DNA of 37,054 nucleotides from a virus. Where the stretch lies: positions 2,408 to 39,461 of the IMG/VR virus record IMGVR_UViG_3300030202_001260. The stretch is one strand, 5' to 3'. The position numbers and the translations under genes were made by a program. The stretch's first letter is position 1; each line of letters starts with the position of its first letter. Below are positions 24,722 to 33,181 of this stretch, one piece after another. Below the pieces are notes generated by a model. The model ran no database searches, was not told the DNA's origin, and was given only the letters and a program-made list of their open reading frames with translations.

Positions 24722-25023
24722 TATACGTCAGTTGCATCCTTGTATTCATCAAGCGTTTTTAAATGTGCGTATGCTTGTGTTAAAATATCTTCAGCGTCTG
24801 AACCTGTTGCTACATCAAATTGATAACTTTGTTGTTTCATTGGTTCGTCTCCAGCATCTCTTGCATCTTTATCTGAATAAGAAACTACAGACATATTTCC
24901 ATTTTTTTCACCAGTAGAAACAGTTGGTGTTACTAATCTTTTATTATATCCTACAGAATCAATAACATGATAACCTTTGTTTGCGGTAAAACCATATTTT
25001 GATATTTCTTTTTCTAAAGCCAT
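24721..25023 (-). CDS. Small virion-associated protein, 100 residues
   Basis: A 100-residue protein beginning MALEKEISKYGFTANKGYHV. A beta-like N-terminal half (SYSDKDARDAGDEPMKQQSY) is followed by a C-terminal helix (GSDAEDILTQAYAHLKTL). It is placed one base after the large fibre gene, with AAAGGAAGC before its ATG. Short proteins of this kind beside fibres are commonly connectors or chaperones; no function is demonstrated. Confidence 0.65.
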   Translation of the reverse strand: MALEKEISKYGFTANKGYHVIDSVGYNKRLVTPTVSTGEKNGNMSVVSYSDKDARDAGDEPMKQQSYQFDVATGSDAEDILTQAYAHLKTLDEYKDATDV

Positions 25024-25024
25024 A

Positions 25025-28000
25025 TCAGCTTCCTTTCAATTCATTAATTTCTTGTTTTAATTCTTTAATTCCTTCAATAAGAATACCTACTAATTTACTA
25101 TAATCTACAGCATATTCGTCATTAGTTTCTCCATAAGTTACTACCTCTGGAGCTACTTTTAACATTTCTTGAGCAATTACACCCATTTTTCTTCTATCGC
25201 TAACTTTTTTATCACCCTTTGGAAGTTCTCTGTAGTAAACACCTCGCATATCCATAATCTTATCAATAGGATTAGATATTGTTTCTATTTCTGTTTTCCA
25301 CCTTGCATCAGAAAATGCAATAACATCACCTGTAGCAAATATATCACCATCAACTTTTAACTCATACGCTGAATCCGTTGAAGATGTGTTTATTCCTAAA
25401 CAGTTATGACCATAATTATGATATACAGCCCATCTACCACTAGTTTGATAGTAAATACCTCCACTTCCAGTAGCATCTGCAAACATAACAGTAGGTTTGC
25501 TAGAATGACTACTGTATGTATGGCCTGGATAACCAAGATTTCCATTTGTCACATTAAACGAACCATAACTATTTCCTGTTCTTGCAATTCCTGACATATT
25601 ATCATTGTCATGAAACTGAACCCAACCACCCCAACCACCATTATATCTACCACGCATATACATACCACCACCATTACCAACAATATATGGAATAGCAAAC
25701 TGTGTCATATTACCACCACCATCTTTACTATTGTATTCAAAAGTAAATGGATGAAAATAATCACCTGTTCCACTTGGCCCATTTGAATGATTACCTAAAA
25801 GCAATGTATGCCCTTGTCCACTCCTTGCATTTGTACCATCGTTCCAATTAGTTGTCCCTCCAGTTTCTCTTGCACCAAATCCACCTATAATATGATTGCC
25901 AAGTTTTAAATCTCTCCACCTTAAACTATCTCCACCTAAATCGGTATCATTATTACCATAAGGGTTCCAATGTCCACCATCTACCCTAAAATCGCCATGT
26001 TGAGTATACACATAAACACCATTAGTAAATCCTCCTTCAAACTCTATTCTTCCCCATGCATCACCACTTCCAAACTTTGCAACAGTACTACCACTTCCAT
26101 AAACAAGAAGATGACTATTATGAGTTTTTCTTAAATCCCAATTTCCTGATGTATTTAAAAATCCATACTCAGATGAATCATTTGCATATATCCAACCTCT
26201 AAGATTGCCATTAGCACTTAATTTTACTCCAACAGCTGCACTATTTGAACCTTTAATTTGAAAATGTGCAACACTTTCTGATGAAAGAGTATGATTGCTA
26301 CCTATAATAACTCCAGCAGATGTGATACGCATTCTTTCATTTATACCATTTGTATAAAAAATTGTTGTTCCATCAGAATGCCCCCAATTAACACCACCTG
26401 TAAGAGCATCAGAAGTCTTATCATAAACCCAAATAACTGCTGTATCATCAGTTTTAATTCTAATTCCATTTTGAGCTGTTTGGTCAATGTTTAAATAACT
26501 TGGTATAGTAATTTCTCCTCCAAAAGTAACTCCACCACCATCATTATAAGTCAATCCTGTATCGTCACCAGCTCTGTTTTGAAGATTAATTTGGTCGCCT
26601 CTAAGAGTAAGAGAGCCACTACCACTATCATGTTTTATAACAGAACGATTGCTTGATGTTGGTATTATATCTAAATCACCAAAAGAAGCTGTTCCTGTAA
26701 ATATACTGCCTGAAAGATGAGCAGTATCTGAATCAAGATAAGCACTTGCAATAACAGCACCATTCCAAGTTCCTGTAGTTACTGCCCCTGCTCCACTTAC
26801 AATAAATGTATTTGAACTTGAGCTTTTTACAACAATAGCACTATTTGCATCAGCAGCTGTTTCTACTTTTAATCCATAATTATAACTTGCTTTATTTATC
26901 CACATACCCCAATCATTGCTTGAAGTAGCTGTTATATACAAAGAAGCATCATATCCAGTTACATTATCACCGCTACCAGCATTTATTACAATACCTTTAC
27001 CAGAAAATGTATATATACCAGTAATAGTCGTATTTGCATTTTTGCGAACTATATCTGAATCAATAAACCCTTCATCTATTGTAGTAAATCCAGAAGCAAT
27101 AGAACCTTGCGATAATGCTCCTACTTGTGTTATGCTACCTAATCCTATTGTAAGTATGTTAGGTGTTCCAGAACCACTACCAGCATCATCAGTTGTCCAA
27201 TCAGTAGTTATGCCACCAGTACCTGTAATCTTAATATGTTCATCAATGTCTACAGTTAAAGAATTACCATCATCGTCTTGTATATGAATAGAAGGTAAAT
27301 CCCACGTTCCGTCTTTGCGTAAATATTGATTAAGGTGATTAGAAGCTCCTGCTAAAACAAGACCAGCAGCGTAACTATTACCATTACCCATAACAGAGTA
27401 AACAGTATTAGTATCTGTATATTGTAATTGATATATCCAAGGATTGCCTGAACTACCATCTCCACCAGTTATATCTCCAAAACCTGAACCACCTGAAGCT
27501 GTTTTAAATTTAACATATTTATTTTCTGTGACTTGTACATTAGAGTCTACATCAACAAGTCTAAATCCATCACCCATATCTACAGTATCAGTATTAGTAT
27601 CAGTAGAAGTTATAGTAACTGCACCACCACTTTCAGTTATTGTTACATTAGACCCTGCTGTAAACGCTAGTGTTTCACTTGTAGCTAATGTATTGCCACC
27701 TGCTGTAACTGTTCTTGGTGCAGTTAAATAAGTATCTAAACTTAATAAAGTACCTACTTGACCTACTGTAAGGACTTCTACATCACCAGTACTACTAGAA
27801 GTTCTTCCTAAAAATCTTGCTGTAGCTATTTCTGGTAACTTTGCTAGAGTAACTGCGTGGTCTGCAATACTAAAAGCACCACTACTATTATCGTATGTTA
27901 TAGGTGCAGATGCGCTTAGTGATGATAAAGTTATATAAGAAAAAGATTGTATTTTGTCTTGTATAGCAGCTGATGTCATTAATGACGTATCATTGTCACT

Positions 28001-28522
28001 AAATGACTCACCACTTGTTTGTAAAGAGTTAGCTGCCAGTTCTGAAACAGTTAATCCAGAAACACTTATTGTAACTGCTCCAGTAGCTGCACTTACGTTA
28101 ATACCAGTTCCAGCTACATTTGAAGTAACTCCTGCGTTTGTAATAGTTACAGCACCAGTACTTGCATTTACATTTATACCTGTGCCTGCTACATTAGATG
28201 TAACTCCTGAATTAGTTAATGTAACGTCACCTGTAGTTCCACCACCAGATAATCCTGTACCTGCTGTAACAGATGTTATATCACCACTACCACCACTAGA
28301 AACAGTAGTAGTTGTTGACGTTGTTCCTGTAGTTGATAAAGATGTATAATGCCAATTTTTTGCTCTACGAACGTAAAGTCTTAAACCATCACCTTTTACA
28401 AAATGTAATCTTATTTCACCTTCGTATCCACTATTTTTTGGAGGGTAACCTTCATGTATTCTATCAATTTGAGGTTTTTTTTGATGAAGAGTTCGTGATT
28501 CTCTTTCTGGTGTCGTGGACAT
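25025..28522 (-). CDS. Tail fibre with C-terminal S74 intramolecular chaperone, 1165 residues
   Basis: A 1165-residue tail fibre. Residues 1-75 (N-terminal attachment) lead to a Thr/Ser/Gly/Val-rich shaft with near-identical repeats (VTSNVAGTGINVNASTGAVT then VTSNVAGTGINVSAATGAVT, about 112-155). A beta-rich receptor domain with Gly/Trp/His-rich segments (GGWGGWVQFHDNDNMSG) follows. The C-terminal 95 residues from S1071 (SDARWKTEI, then MGVIAQEM and a terminal coiled coil EGIKELKQEINELK) are a Peptidase_S74 chaperone, which trimerises the fibre and cuts itself off just before the S-D pair. It is probably the main host-recognition protein. Confidence 0.92.
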   Translation of the reverse strand: MSTTPERESRTLHQKKPQIDRIHEGYPPKNSGYEGEIRLHFVKGDGLRLYVRRAKNWHYTSLSTTGTTSTTTTVSSGGSGDITSVTAGTGLSGGGTTGDVTLTNSGVTSNVAGTGINVNASTGAVTITNAGVTSNVAGTGINVSAATGAVTISVSGLTVSELAANSLQTSGESFSDNDTSLMTSAAIQDKIQSFSYITLSSLSASAPITYDNSSGAFSIADHAVTLAKLPEIATARFLGRTSSSTGDVEVLTVGQVGTLLSLDTYLTAPRTVTAGGNTLATSETLAFTAGSNVTITESGGAVTITSTDTNTDTVDMGDGFRLVDVDSNVQVTENKYVKFKTASGGSGFGDITGGDGSSGNPWIYQLQYTDTNTVYSVMGNGNSYAAGLVLAGASNHLNQYLRKDGTWDLPSIHIQDDDGNSLTVDIDEHIKITGTGGITTDWTTDDAGSGSGTPNILTIGLGSITQVGALSQGSIASGFTTIDEGFIDSDIVRKNANTTITGIYTFSGKGIVINAGSGDNVTGYDASLYITATSSNDWGMWINKASYNYGLKVETAADANSAIVVKSSSSNTFIVSGAGAVTTGTWNGAVIASAYLDSDTAHLSGSIFTGTASFGDLDIIPTSSNRSVIKHDSGSGSLTLRGDQINLQNRAGDDTGLTYNDGGGVTFGGEITIPSYLNIDQTAQNGIRIKTDDTAVIWVYDKTSDALTGGVNWGHSDGTTIFYTNGINERMRITSAGVIIGSNHTLSSESVAHFQIKGSNSAAVGVKLSANGNLRGWIYANDSSEYGFLNTSGNWDLRKTHNSHLLVYGSGSTVAKFGSGDAWGRIEFEGGFTNGVYVYTQHGDFRVDGGHWNPYGNNDTDLGGDSLRWRDLKLGNHIIGGFGARETGGTTNWNDGTNARSGQGHTLLLGNHSNGPSGTGDYFHPFTFEYNSKDGGGNMTQFAIPYIVGNGGGMYMRGRYNGGWGGWVQFHDNDNMSGIARTGNSYGSFNVTNGNLGYPGHTYSSHSSKPTVMFADATGSGGIYYQTSGRWAVYHNYGHNCLGINTSSTDSAYELKVDGDIFATGDVIAFSDARWKTEIETISNPIDKIMDMRGVYYRELPKGDKKVSDRRKMGVIAQEMLKVAPEVVTYGETNDEYAVDYSKLVGILIEGIKELKQEINELKGS

Positions 28523-28523
28523 T

Positions 28524-28994
28524 TTACCTCACTGCAAAAGGAGAGGTAGGAAACGACATAGATGTTTTGCGTTTATTACTTTCGTTATCTCCAACTTTTT
28601 TCCAAAATTCTCGCATATAATATTCTTTACGATTTACATCACCCTGAGAATCTCCTACTTGACTTTTTACGTAGTCTACAATAGATAATGCTAACATTCT
28701 ATTTACATTTATATGAGAAGTAGTGTCAGGAGAAGTGTCTTCAGTTAGACTGCTATATGTAGTAGACTCAGGGTCTTCATTTACAAATGGAACATCAATT
28801 GTTGTGTGTTCAATTTTAAGTCCATTAGTGATACTTTCATTTGGGTATATAAGTTGACTACCATGAAAATCTGACGGAACTCTTACTCTATTACCACCTA
28901 CTAAATCAGTATTACCTGACTTAGAATATTGCCATAAGTGTATTTGTTTTCCATGTAGTTGATAAAACCAATTTCTATGTGTGTCAAAACTCAT
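28524..28994 (-). CDS. Head-tail or tail adaptor protein, 156 residues
   Basis: A 156-residue protein (MSFDTHRNWFYQLHGKQIHL) with a beta-rich N-terminal part and a C-terminal helix (INVNRMLALSIVDYVKSQVG onward) ending in the basic patch NESNKRKTSM. It overlaps the upstream adaptor gene by four bases (ATGA) and precedes the fibre by one base. The small-gene cluster between capsid-region and fibre genes normally holds head-completion and tail-attachment proteins. I do not recognise a specific family. Confidence 0.65.
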   Translation of the reverse strand: MSFDTHRNWFYQLHGKQIHLWQYSKSGNTDLVGGNRVRVPSDFHGSQLIYPNESITNGLKIEHTTIDVPFVNEDPESTTYSSLTEDTSPDTTSHINVNRMLALSIVDYVKSQVGDSQGDVNRKEYYMREFWKKVGDNESNKRKTSMSFPTSPFAVR

Positions 28995-29269
28995 TCTGGG
29001 TCTGTATCCTCTGTTACTATAGAACTATGAGCTAGTCTTCTAATTCTTTTATATTTATTATCTGTTGTATCTAAAACAGATACAGTTTTTAATTTTATTG
29101 CATCTGCTGGTAAATCATAAGTCAATGTACCATCTACAATATTTTGTTTAGTAGATTTTACATTTTCTTCAACATTGGATTGTATTAAATGTAACGCATC
29201 TTTTATATATGCAATAGCAAGTGTTTCGTTTTTTATACCTGCTCGTTCCATTATTTCTAATACAGTCAT
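28991..29269 (-). CDS. Head-tail adaptor-like protein, 92 residues
   Basis: A 92-residue protein with a helical N-terminal half (AYIKDALHLIQSNVEENVKS) and a beta hairpin (YDLPADAIKLKTVSVLDTTD) followed by NKYKRIRRL. This helix-then-'LP-x-D-x-I-x-x-x-x-V' layout is that of small head-tail connectors (P22 gp4/T7 gp11-like proteins), which form the ring below the portal. Start overlaps the preceding stop by one base. Assignment is from pattern and position. Confidence 0.65.
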   Translation of the reverse strand: MTVLEIMERAGIKNETLAIAYIKDALHLIQSNVEENVKSTKQNIVDGTLTYDLPADAIKLKTVSVLDTTDNKYKRIRRLAHSSIVTEDTDPE

Positions 29270-29721
29270 TATGATTCAATCCCATAAAGTATATCTACTT
29301 TTGCAACTTCTGTTGCTCCACTAGAAAATATTTCTATTGTACTACCAGCTGCTCCTGAAGGTCTTAATACACAAACATCACCAACTCCTATAATTTTAGA
29401 TGCTATTTGGTCTCCAATTTCTACAGTTACATCAGGAGTTCCTGAAGAACCAGCTTCTCTAATCTTAACCATTAAAAAATCTAATCCAGTTAAGGTAAGA
29501 CTTGTAATAGCATTAATTGTAGTAGTATTAGTCGCAGTAGTTGTGTAGTCTTTATAAGCAACATTTGTTGATGTTGTTGAGCAAGATATTTCTTTTGAAC
29601 CACCTATTGACTTATCAATACTACTATGTATAATTCTAGCTACATTATTAGTATCTGTTGCTTGTATTTCTTCAATTGGTGTTGCACTTGCTGAATAATT
29701 TATTTTAAATGTTGTAGCCAT
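29269..29721 (-). CDS. Small beta-rich structural protein, 150 residues
   Basis: A 150-residue Thr/Ser/Ile-rich protein starting MATTFKINYSASATPIEEIQ with an all-beta look and a C-terminal strand pair (EVAKVDILYGIES). TAGGAGATAAAT precedes the ATG. Position between the repeat protein and the adaptors suggests a capsid decoration or tail-completion protein. No family is recognised. Confidence 0.62.
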   Translation of the reverse strand: MATTFKINYSASATPIEEIQATDTNNVARIIHSSIDKSIGGSKEISCSTTSTNVAYKDYTTTATNTTTINAITSLTLTGLDFLMVKIREAGSSGTPDVTVEIGDQIASKIIGVGDVCVLRPSGAAGSTIEIFSSGATEVAKVDILYGIES

Positions 29722-29723
29722 AT

Positions 29724-31484
29724 TTATCTCCTAGACTGTTGGGCTAATGTTGCTTTCAAAATATCTGAATTATTTTGTATGTACAAAGTTACTTCATTTA
29801 CAGACCAATCGTAATACTTTTTACTTTCAGTACTGTAAAACTGTGATTTTTGTAAGTTACTTGCAAATTTTTGTAATTCTTCATTTACTTGTGTTTGATA
29901 TTCTTGAATTTCAGAACCATAATTCTGTATTTTTTGAACATCATCTTGAGAAGCTAATCTAGCGTCTTCTATTGCTTTTTGCAATAAAGCCTGATAAGCA
30001 ACATTCTCTTTGTTAAATTCGTTAAGTTCATTTTGTATGTCGTTTTGAAATTTTTGCAATTCTGTATTTCTTTTAACTGTAAATAATTGTATATCTTTTT
30101 CAGTATTTTGTGAAAACTGTTGAATTTCTTTATTTACATTATTTTGATATACAGTTATATCATTTGAATATTTTTGCAATGATTGAACATCATCTTGTGA
30201 AGATAATTGTGCATTTTGTATAGACACTTGTAACTCTGCTTGATACTCAGCATTTTCTTCATTAAATGTATTTAAATTATTTTGTATATCTGATTGATAT
30301 TTTTGTAAATCAGTTGTTCTTTTTCTAGTCCACAATTCTAATTCTTTTTCAAGATTCTGTCTGTATTCTTGTATTTCTTTATTTACACTTGCTTGAAAAT
30401 CATTAATTTCTGCATTGTATTTTTGTATTTGTTGTGCATCGTCTTGAGAACTTAACTTTGCACTTTCAATAGATTTTTGTAATTCTGCTTGGTATTCTGT
30501 ATTTTCTTTATTGAATACTGCTTGCGATTCTTGTATCCTTGCACTAAACTCACTTATTTTAGAATTAATCTCACTAACTCTTGCTGATAGCATTTCACTA
30601 TCTTCTTCATTCGTAATTAAATCTTCTGTATCTGCAAAGTCAAGATTACCCATAGCTGGTGCTGTAAATGATGGTGCATTTGTAGAAAACAATATTGAAC
30701 TAGAACTTAAACTAGGAGTATTTGGAGATGCACTAGTAATACTTAAATCTGAAATAGTTAATGTATCTAGTGTTAATACAGGTTTTTGATACGTTGGTGC
30801 AGTTTGATTAAATGTAACAGAATTACTCTGTAATGTTGGAGGAGTAGGTGCTATTGAAGTTATAGATAAATCTGATATACTTATATCTCCTGTTAAAGAT
30901 ACAGTTGGTTTAGAATAAGTAGGTGCTGTTTCATTAAAAGTAATACTATTAGAAGTTAAAGTAGGTGTAGTAGGTGCTGAAACACTTGAAAAACTAGGAA
31001 CAGTTGCAGATGCTAGTTTTGTATATTCATTTGATACTGAATGGTATATAACTGCTGACATAAGAACAGTATCATCATCAATTGTTGTAGGGTCTATAAA
31101 ATAATAGTTTGCTACTTTACTATTAGTTGGAGTAGGATGTATTTGTAGTTTTGCACCAGCACTATCTCCTATAATAGTATAAGTAGGAAATTTTTCTGTT
31201 GATTTTTGTAAACTTGCAGAGTCATTAGCAAAAGCAGCTTGTTCTACTGTTATTTTTGTGCAAAGATAACCATCTCTTACAACATCTGTTATTTTAGATG
31301 TAGATAGTTTATCATTAGAATGATTACCAGTATCAATATCACCAGACTTAACTTTTGCAAACCCCAATAAATCTTTTGGTATTTTAGATGCAACAAACTT
31401 TTGTGCAGATGTAATAAACCCTGCGTTTGCAGTAGTTACACCTGTAATGTTTTGTATGTCTGTTGCTATGTTAGTTGTTGCCAT
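29724..31484 (-). CDS. Repeat-containing structural protein, 586 residues (Pro/Ser/Thr repeats plus 83-residue coiled-coil repeats)
   Basis: A 586-residue protein in three parts. Residues 1-165 form a folded N-terminal domain. Residues 170-280 hold three Pro/Thr/Ser repeats of 41-42 residues (starting at 170, 212 and 253; core S-I/V-T-F-N-x-T-A-P-T-Y). Residues 300-560 form a long Gln/Asn/Glu coiled coil built of three 83-residue repeats beginning F324, F407 and F490 (core FN-x-EN-x-x-YQA-x-LQ). The C-terminus is basic. It lies directly downstream of the major capsid gene. The shape suggests an elongated virion protein such as a tail needle, collar fibre or appendage. No family is recognised. 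Confidence 0.75.
   Translation of the reverse strand: MATTNIATDIQNITGVTTANAGFITSAQKFVASKIPKDLLGFAKVKSGDIDTGNHSNDKLSTSKITDVVRDGYLCTKITVEQAAFANDSASLQKSTEKFPTYTIIGDSAGAKLQIHPTPTNSKVANYYFIDPTTIDDDTVLMSAVIYHSVSNEYTKLASATVPSFSSVSAPTTPTLTSNSITFNETAPTYSKPTVSLTGDISISDLSITSIAPTPPTLQSNSVTFNQTAPTYQKPVLTLDTLTISDLSITSASPNTPSLSSSSILFSTNAPSFTAPAMGNLDFADTEDLITNEEDSEMLSARVSEINSKISEFSARIQESQAVFNKENTEYQAELQKSIESAKLSSQDDAQQIQKYNAEINDFQASVNKEIQEYRQNLEKELELWTRKRTTDLQKYQSDIQNNLNTFNEENAEYQAELQVSIQNAQLSSQDDVQSLQKYSNDITVYQNNVNKEIQQFSQNTEKDIQLFTVKRNTELQKFQNDIQNELNEFNKENVAYQALLQKAIEDARLASQDDVQKIQNYGSEIQEYQTQVNEELQKFASNLQKSQFYSTESKKYYDWSVNEVTLYIQNNSDILKATLAQQSRR
29847..30515 (-). repeat. Three 83-residue (249-base) coiled-coil repeats
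   Basis: Within the 586-residue protein, FNKENTEYQAELQKSIE (324), FNEENAEYQAELQVSIQ (407) and FNKENVAYQALLQKAIE (490) are spaced exactly 83 residues apart. Each is followed by S/A-SQDD-A/V-Q-x-x-Q-x-Y and V-N-K/E-E-I/L-Q. The third copy decays after about residue 546. The exact spacing points to unequal crossing-over or slippage. Confidence 0.88.
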
Positions 31485-31506
31485 TTAAAGTCCTATAAGG
31501 ATTCTC

Positions 31507-31547
31507 TGCCCCTTCGGAAAAAAAGGAGGAAAATAACGTCAGGGGCA
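31507..31547 (-). terminator. GC-rich inverted repeat after the capsid gene
   Basis: TGCCCCT (31507-31513) and AGGGGCA (31541-31547) are perfect 7-base complements around a 27-base loop, in the 89-base spacer between the capsid stop and the 586-residue gene. The stem is strikingly GC-rich here. The loop, read on the transcript, contains CCTCC and a T-run. It could lower read-through after the highly expressed capsid gene or protect its mRNA end. No T-tract follows the stem, so simple termination is uncertain. Confidence 0.4.
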
Positions 31548-31573
31548 TCAAATCCATGATTAACTAATTATAA

Positions 31574-33121
31574 TCAACCAGTCCAAACTGCATGGGATTC
31601 AGGCATTTGCCATTCCATACCAGCTTCTGTTTGTACTAAGTCAATACGTTTGTCAATACCACTATTTTCTAGTGTTTGCACACCAACATAAATTGCAGTA
31701 TCTCTGTTAATTCCGTTACCAACTAATGGTCTGTATGCACAGTGAGCCATGTTGATACCCATTATTTTAACACTAGTTCCATCTAGGTGTACGTTACGAG
31801 AAATGTTCATAACTCCGTATGGAGTGTAAACAGTAGTAACATCTACGCCAAAGGCTGATTTTCTTTCACCCATTGACATTTCTCCTCTAGCTGCGAATGA
31901 ATTAGCAGAACCTAAATCGGTCTTCTTAGCATTTGCAGTAAAGTATCCATCTAATTTGTGGAACCAATTGTATACGTCTGTTGAACAGAAGAATACAGTT
32001 GCGTTTGCATTGTTATAACGAGGGTCAAGGAATTTACTCATATCATCCAAGAAATCATCAGATGATTTATTTGTATCCCATGAAAATAAATTTCCATAGT
32101 TTACAATATAATCAAGAGCTCCTTGAGTGTATTGAACTCCAGCTGCATCGGTGTACTGTGAACCAAAAAGCATAGCAGTTTCAATATCGAACTTGTGTTC
32201 AATTAACTTTTCTCTCCATAGACGTGCAAACTCATTGCCTTCGTACTTTAGTACTGTTGCACGAGTTGTATTGTCCATTGATAATGCAGTCTTCCAAATT
32301 TGTGTAAGACCATTACCAGTTGAGAAAGGATTGTCTTGCCATGTTTGTGGGTAAGTACTACCTTGAGCATGTGCAGAACCAACAACATAACTTCTAATTG
32401 GTTCTAATTGTGATGAAATAGTTCTGTCTGAAACAGCTTCATCTCCAGCAACTCCGCCAGGGCCAAAGTTATTACCTACAAAAGAAGCTAACTCATTTTT
32501 TCCTGTTTCAAACTTAACAATTTTACCTTCTAAAGCTACAGCTTCTTTACTATCTTTCGTTAAACTATCAGTTACAGTATCTACTTTCATAATATGATAT
32601 CCAACTGCGGTAGCACTGCCACCAGCTGTTGCTGTTACTGGTATTCTAACTAACTGGCCAGGTAAGAAAAATGTAGGTCTTGTTCCAGACGCACCAACAT
32701 CAATTGCTCCGCTTGTTTGTCCTTGAACATTACTAATATTTCCAGCTGATTTATAGTCCGTTGCCATATAGACTTTAACTGATTGTCCAGCTGCGGAAAC
32801 AGCGGCTGCTGTTCCAAACTGGTCGAGTTGTGCATCTGCAAACTCATCAGTTGAGTTAGATACAAAACCCATGACATAAGCATATCGCTTATGGTAAGAT
32901 GGTCTACGTTCTGTGAATTTAAACTGAGGGTCATCGGTAGGTTTTTTATTTACCTTAGACACCAAGCGAAAAAACGGGTCTTGTGCAATCGCTAATTCGG
33001 ATACTTTGTCACCAAAGTTATACCGCCTCCGCAGGTCACCAGTACTCAGATTATCATCGAGTCCAGCGCTATTCTCAGTTAAACCAGTAACGCCACCAAT
33101 TTGTAAAAGGTCACTTGCCAT
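31574..33121 (-). CDS. Major capsid protein, 515 residues
   Basis: A 515-residue protein directly downstream of the scaffold gene, the standard place for the major head protein. The N-terminal segment (GDLRRRYNFGDKVSELAIAQ, about 28-47) and segments such as WREKLIEHKFDIETAMLFG and the C-terminal VQTEAGMEWQMPESHAVW agree with HK97-fold capsid proteins of marine tailed phages. The long insert around 105-200 is beta-rich. AGGAG lies eight bases before the ATG, inside a hairpin. No N-terminal propeptide is evident, consistent with a separate scaffold. Confidence 0.88.
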   Translation of the reverse strand: MASDLLQIGGVTGLTENSAGLDDNLSTGDLRRRYNFGDKVSELAIAQDPFFRLVSKVNKKPTDDPQFKFTERRPSYHKRYAYVMGFVSNSTDEFADAQLDQFGTAAAVSAAGQSVKVYMATDYKSAGNISNVQGQTSGAIDVGASGTRPTFFLPGQLVRIPVTATAGGSATAVGYHIMKVDTVTDSLTKDSKEAVALEGKIVKFETGKNELASFVGNNFGPGGVAGDEAVSDRTISSQLEPIRSYVVGSAHAQGSTYPQTWQDNPFSTGNGLTQIWKTALSMDNTTRATVLKYEGNEFARLWREKLIEHKFDIETAMLFGSQYTDAAGVQYTQGALDYIVNYGNLFSWDTNKSSDDFLDDMSKFLDPRYNNANATVFFCSTDVYNWFHKLDGYFTANAKKTDLGSANSFAARGEMSMGERKSAFGVDVTTVYTPYGVMNISRNVHLDGTSVKIMGINMAHCAYRPLVGNGINRDTAIYVGVQTLENSGIDKRIDLVQTEAGMEWQMPESHAVWTG

Positions 33122-33127
33122 TTTAGG

Positions 33128-33162
33128 CTCCTATTCTTTATTTACTGATTTGACAATAGGAG
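33128..33162 (-). promoter_or_regulatory. Leader hairpin that can mask the capsid gene's ribosome-binding site
   Basis: CTCCTATT (33128-33135) and AATAGGAG (33155-33162) are perfect 8-base complements with a 19-base loop. In the transcript the 3' arm contains the AATAGGAG ribosome-binding site of the capsid gene (ATG at 33121). A folded stem would hide that site; translation of the upstream scaffold or an RNA-binding protein could open it. Confidence 0.5.
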
Positions 33163-33163
33163 A

Positions 33164-33181
33164 CTAAAACTAATGTTTTAG
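33164..33181 (-). terminator. Short stem-loop at the scaffold stop codon
   Basis: CTAAAAC (33164-33170), loop TAAT, GTTTTAG (33175-33181): a perfect 7-base stem with tetraloop overlapping the scaffold stop (33178-33180) and lying two bases upstream of the capsid leader hairpin. All-A/T arms make it weak as a terminator; RNA processing between scaffold and capsid messages is an alternative. Confidence 0.35.

Noticed and set aside
27954-28349. 131-residue open frame on the + strand inside the fibre gene
   Set aside because: It is antisense to the repetitive Val/Thr/Gly fibre shaft, has low-complexity Val/Pro/Thr composition and no ribosome-binding site; other long + strand frames in 4337-36974 are shadows of the same kind.
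32650-32934. 94-residue frame on the - strand within the capsid gene
   Set aside because: An alternative frame of the well-supported capsid gene with biased composition.
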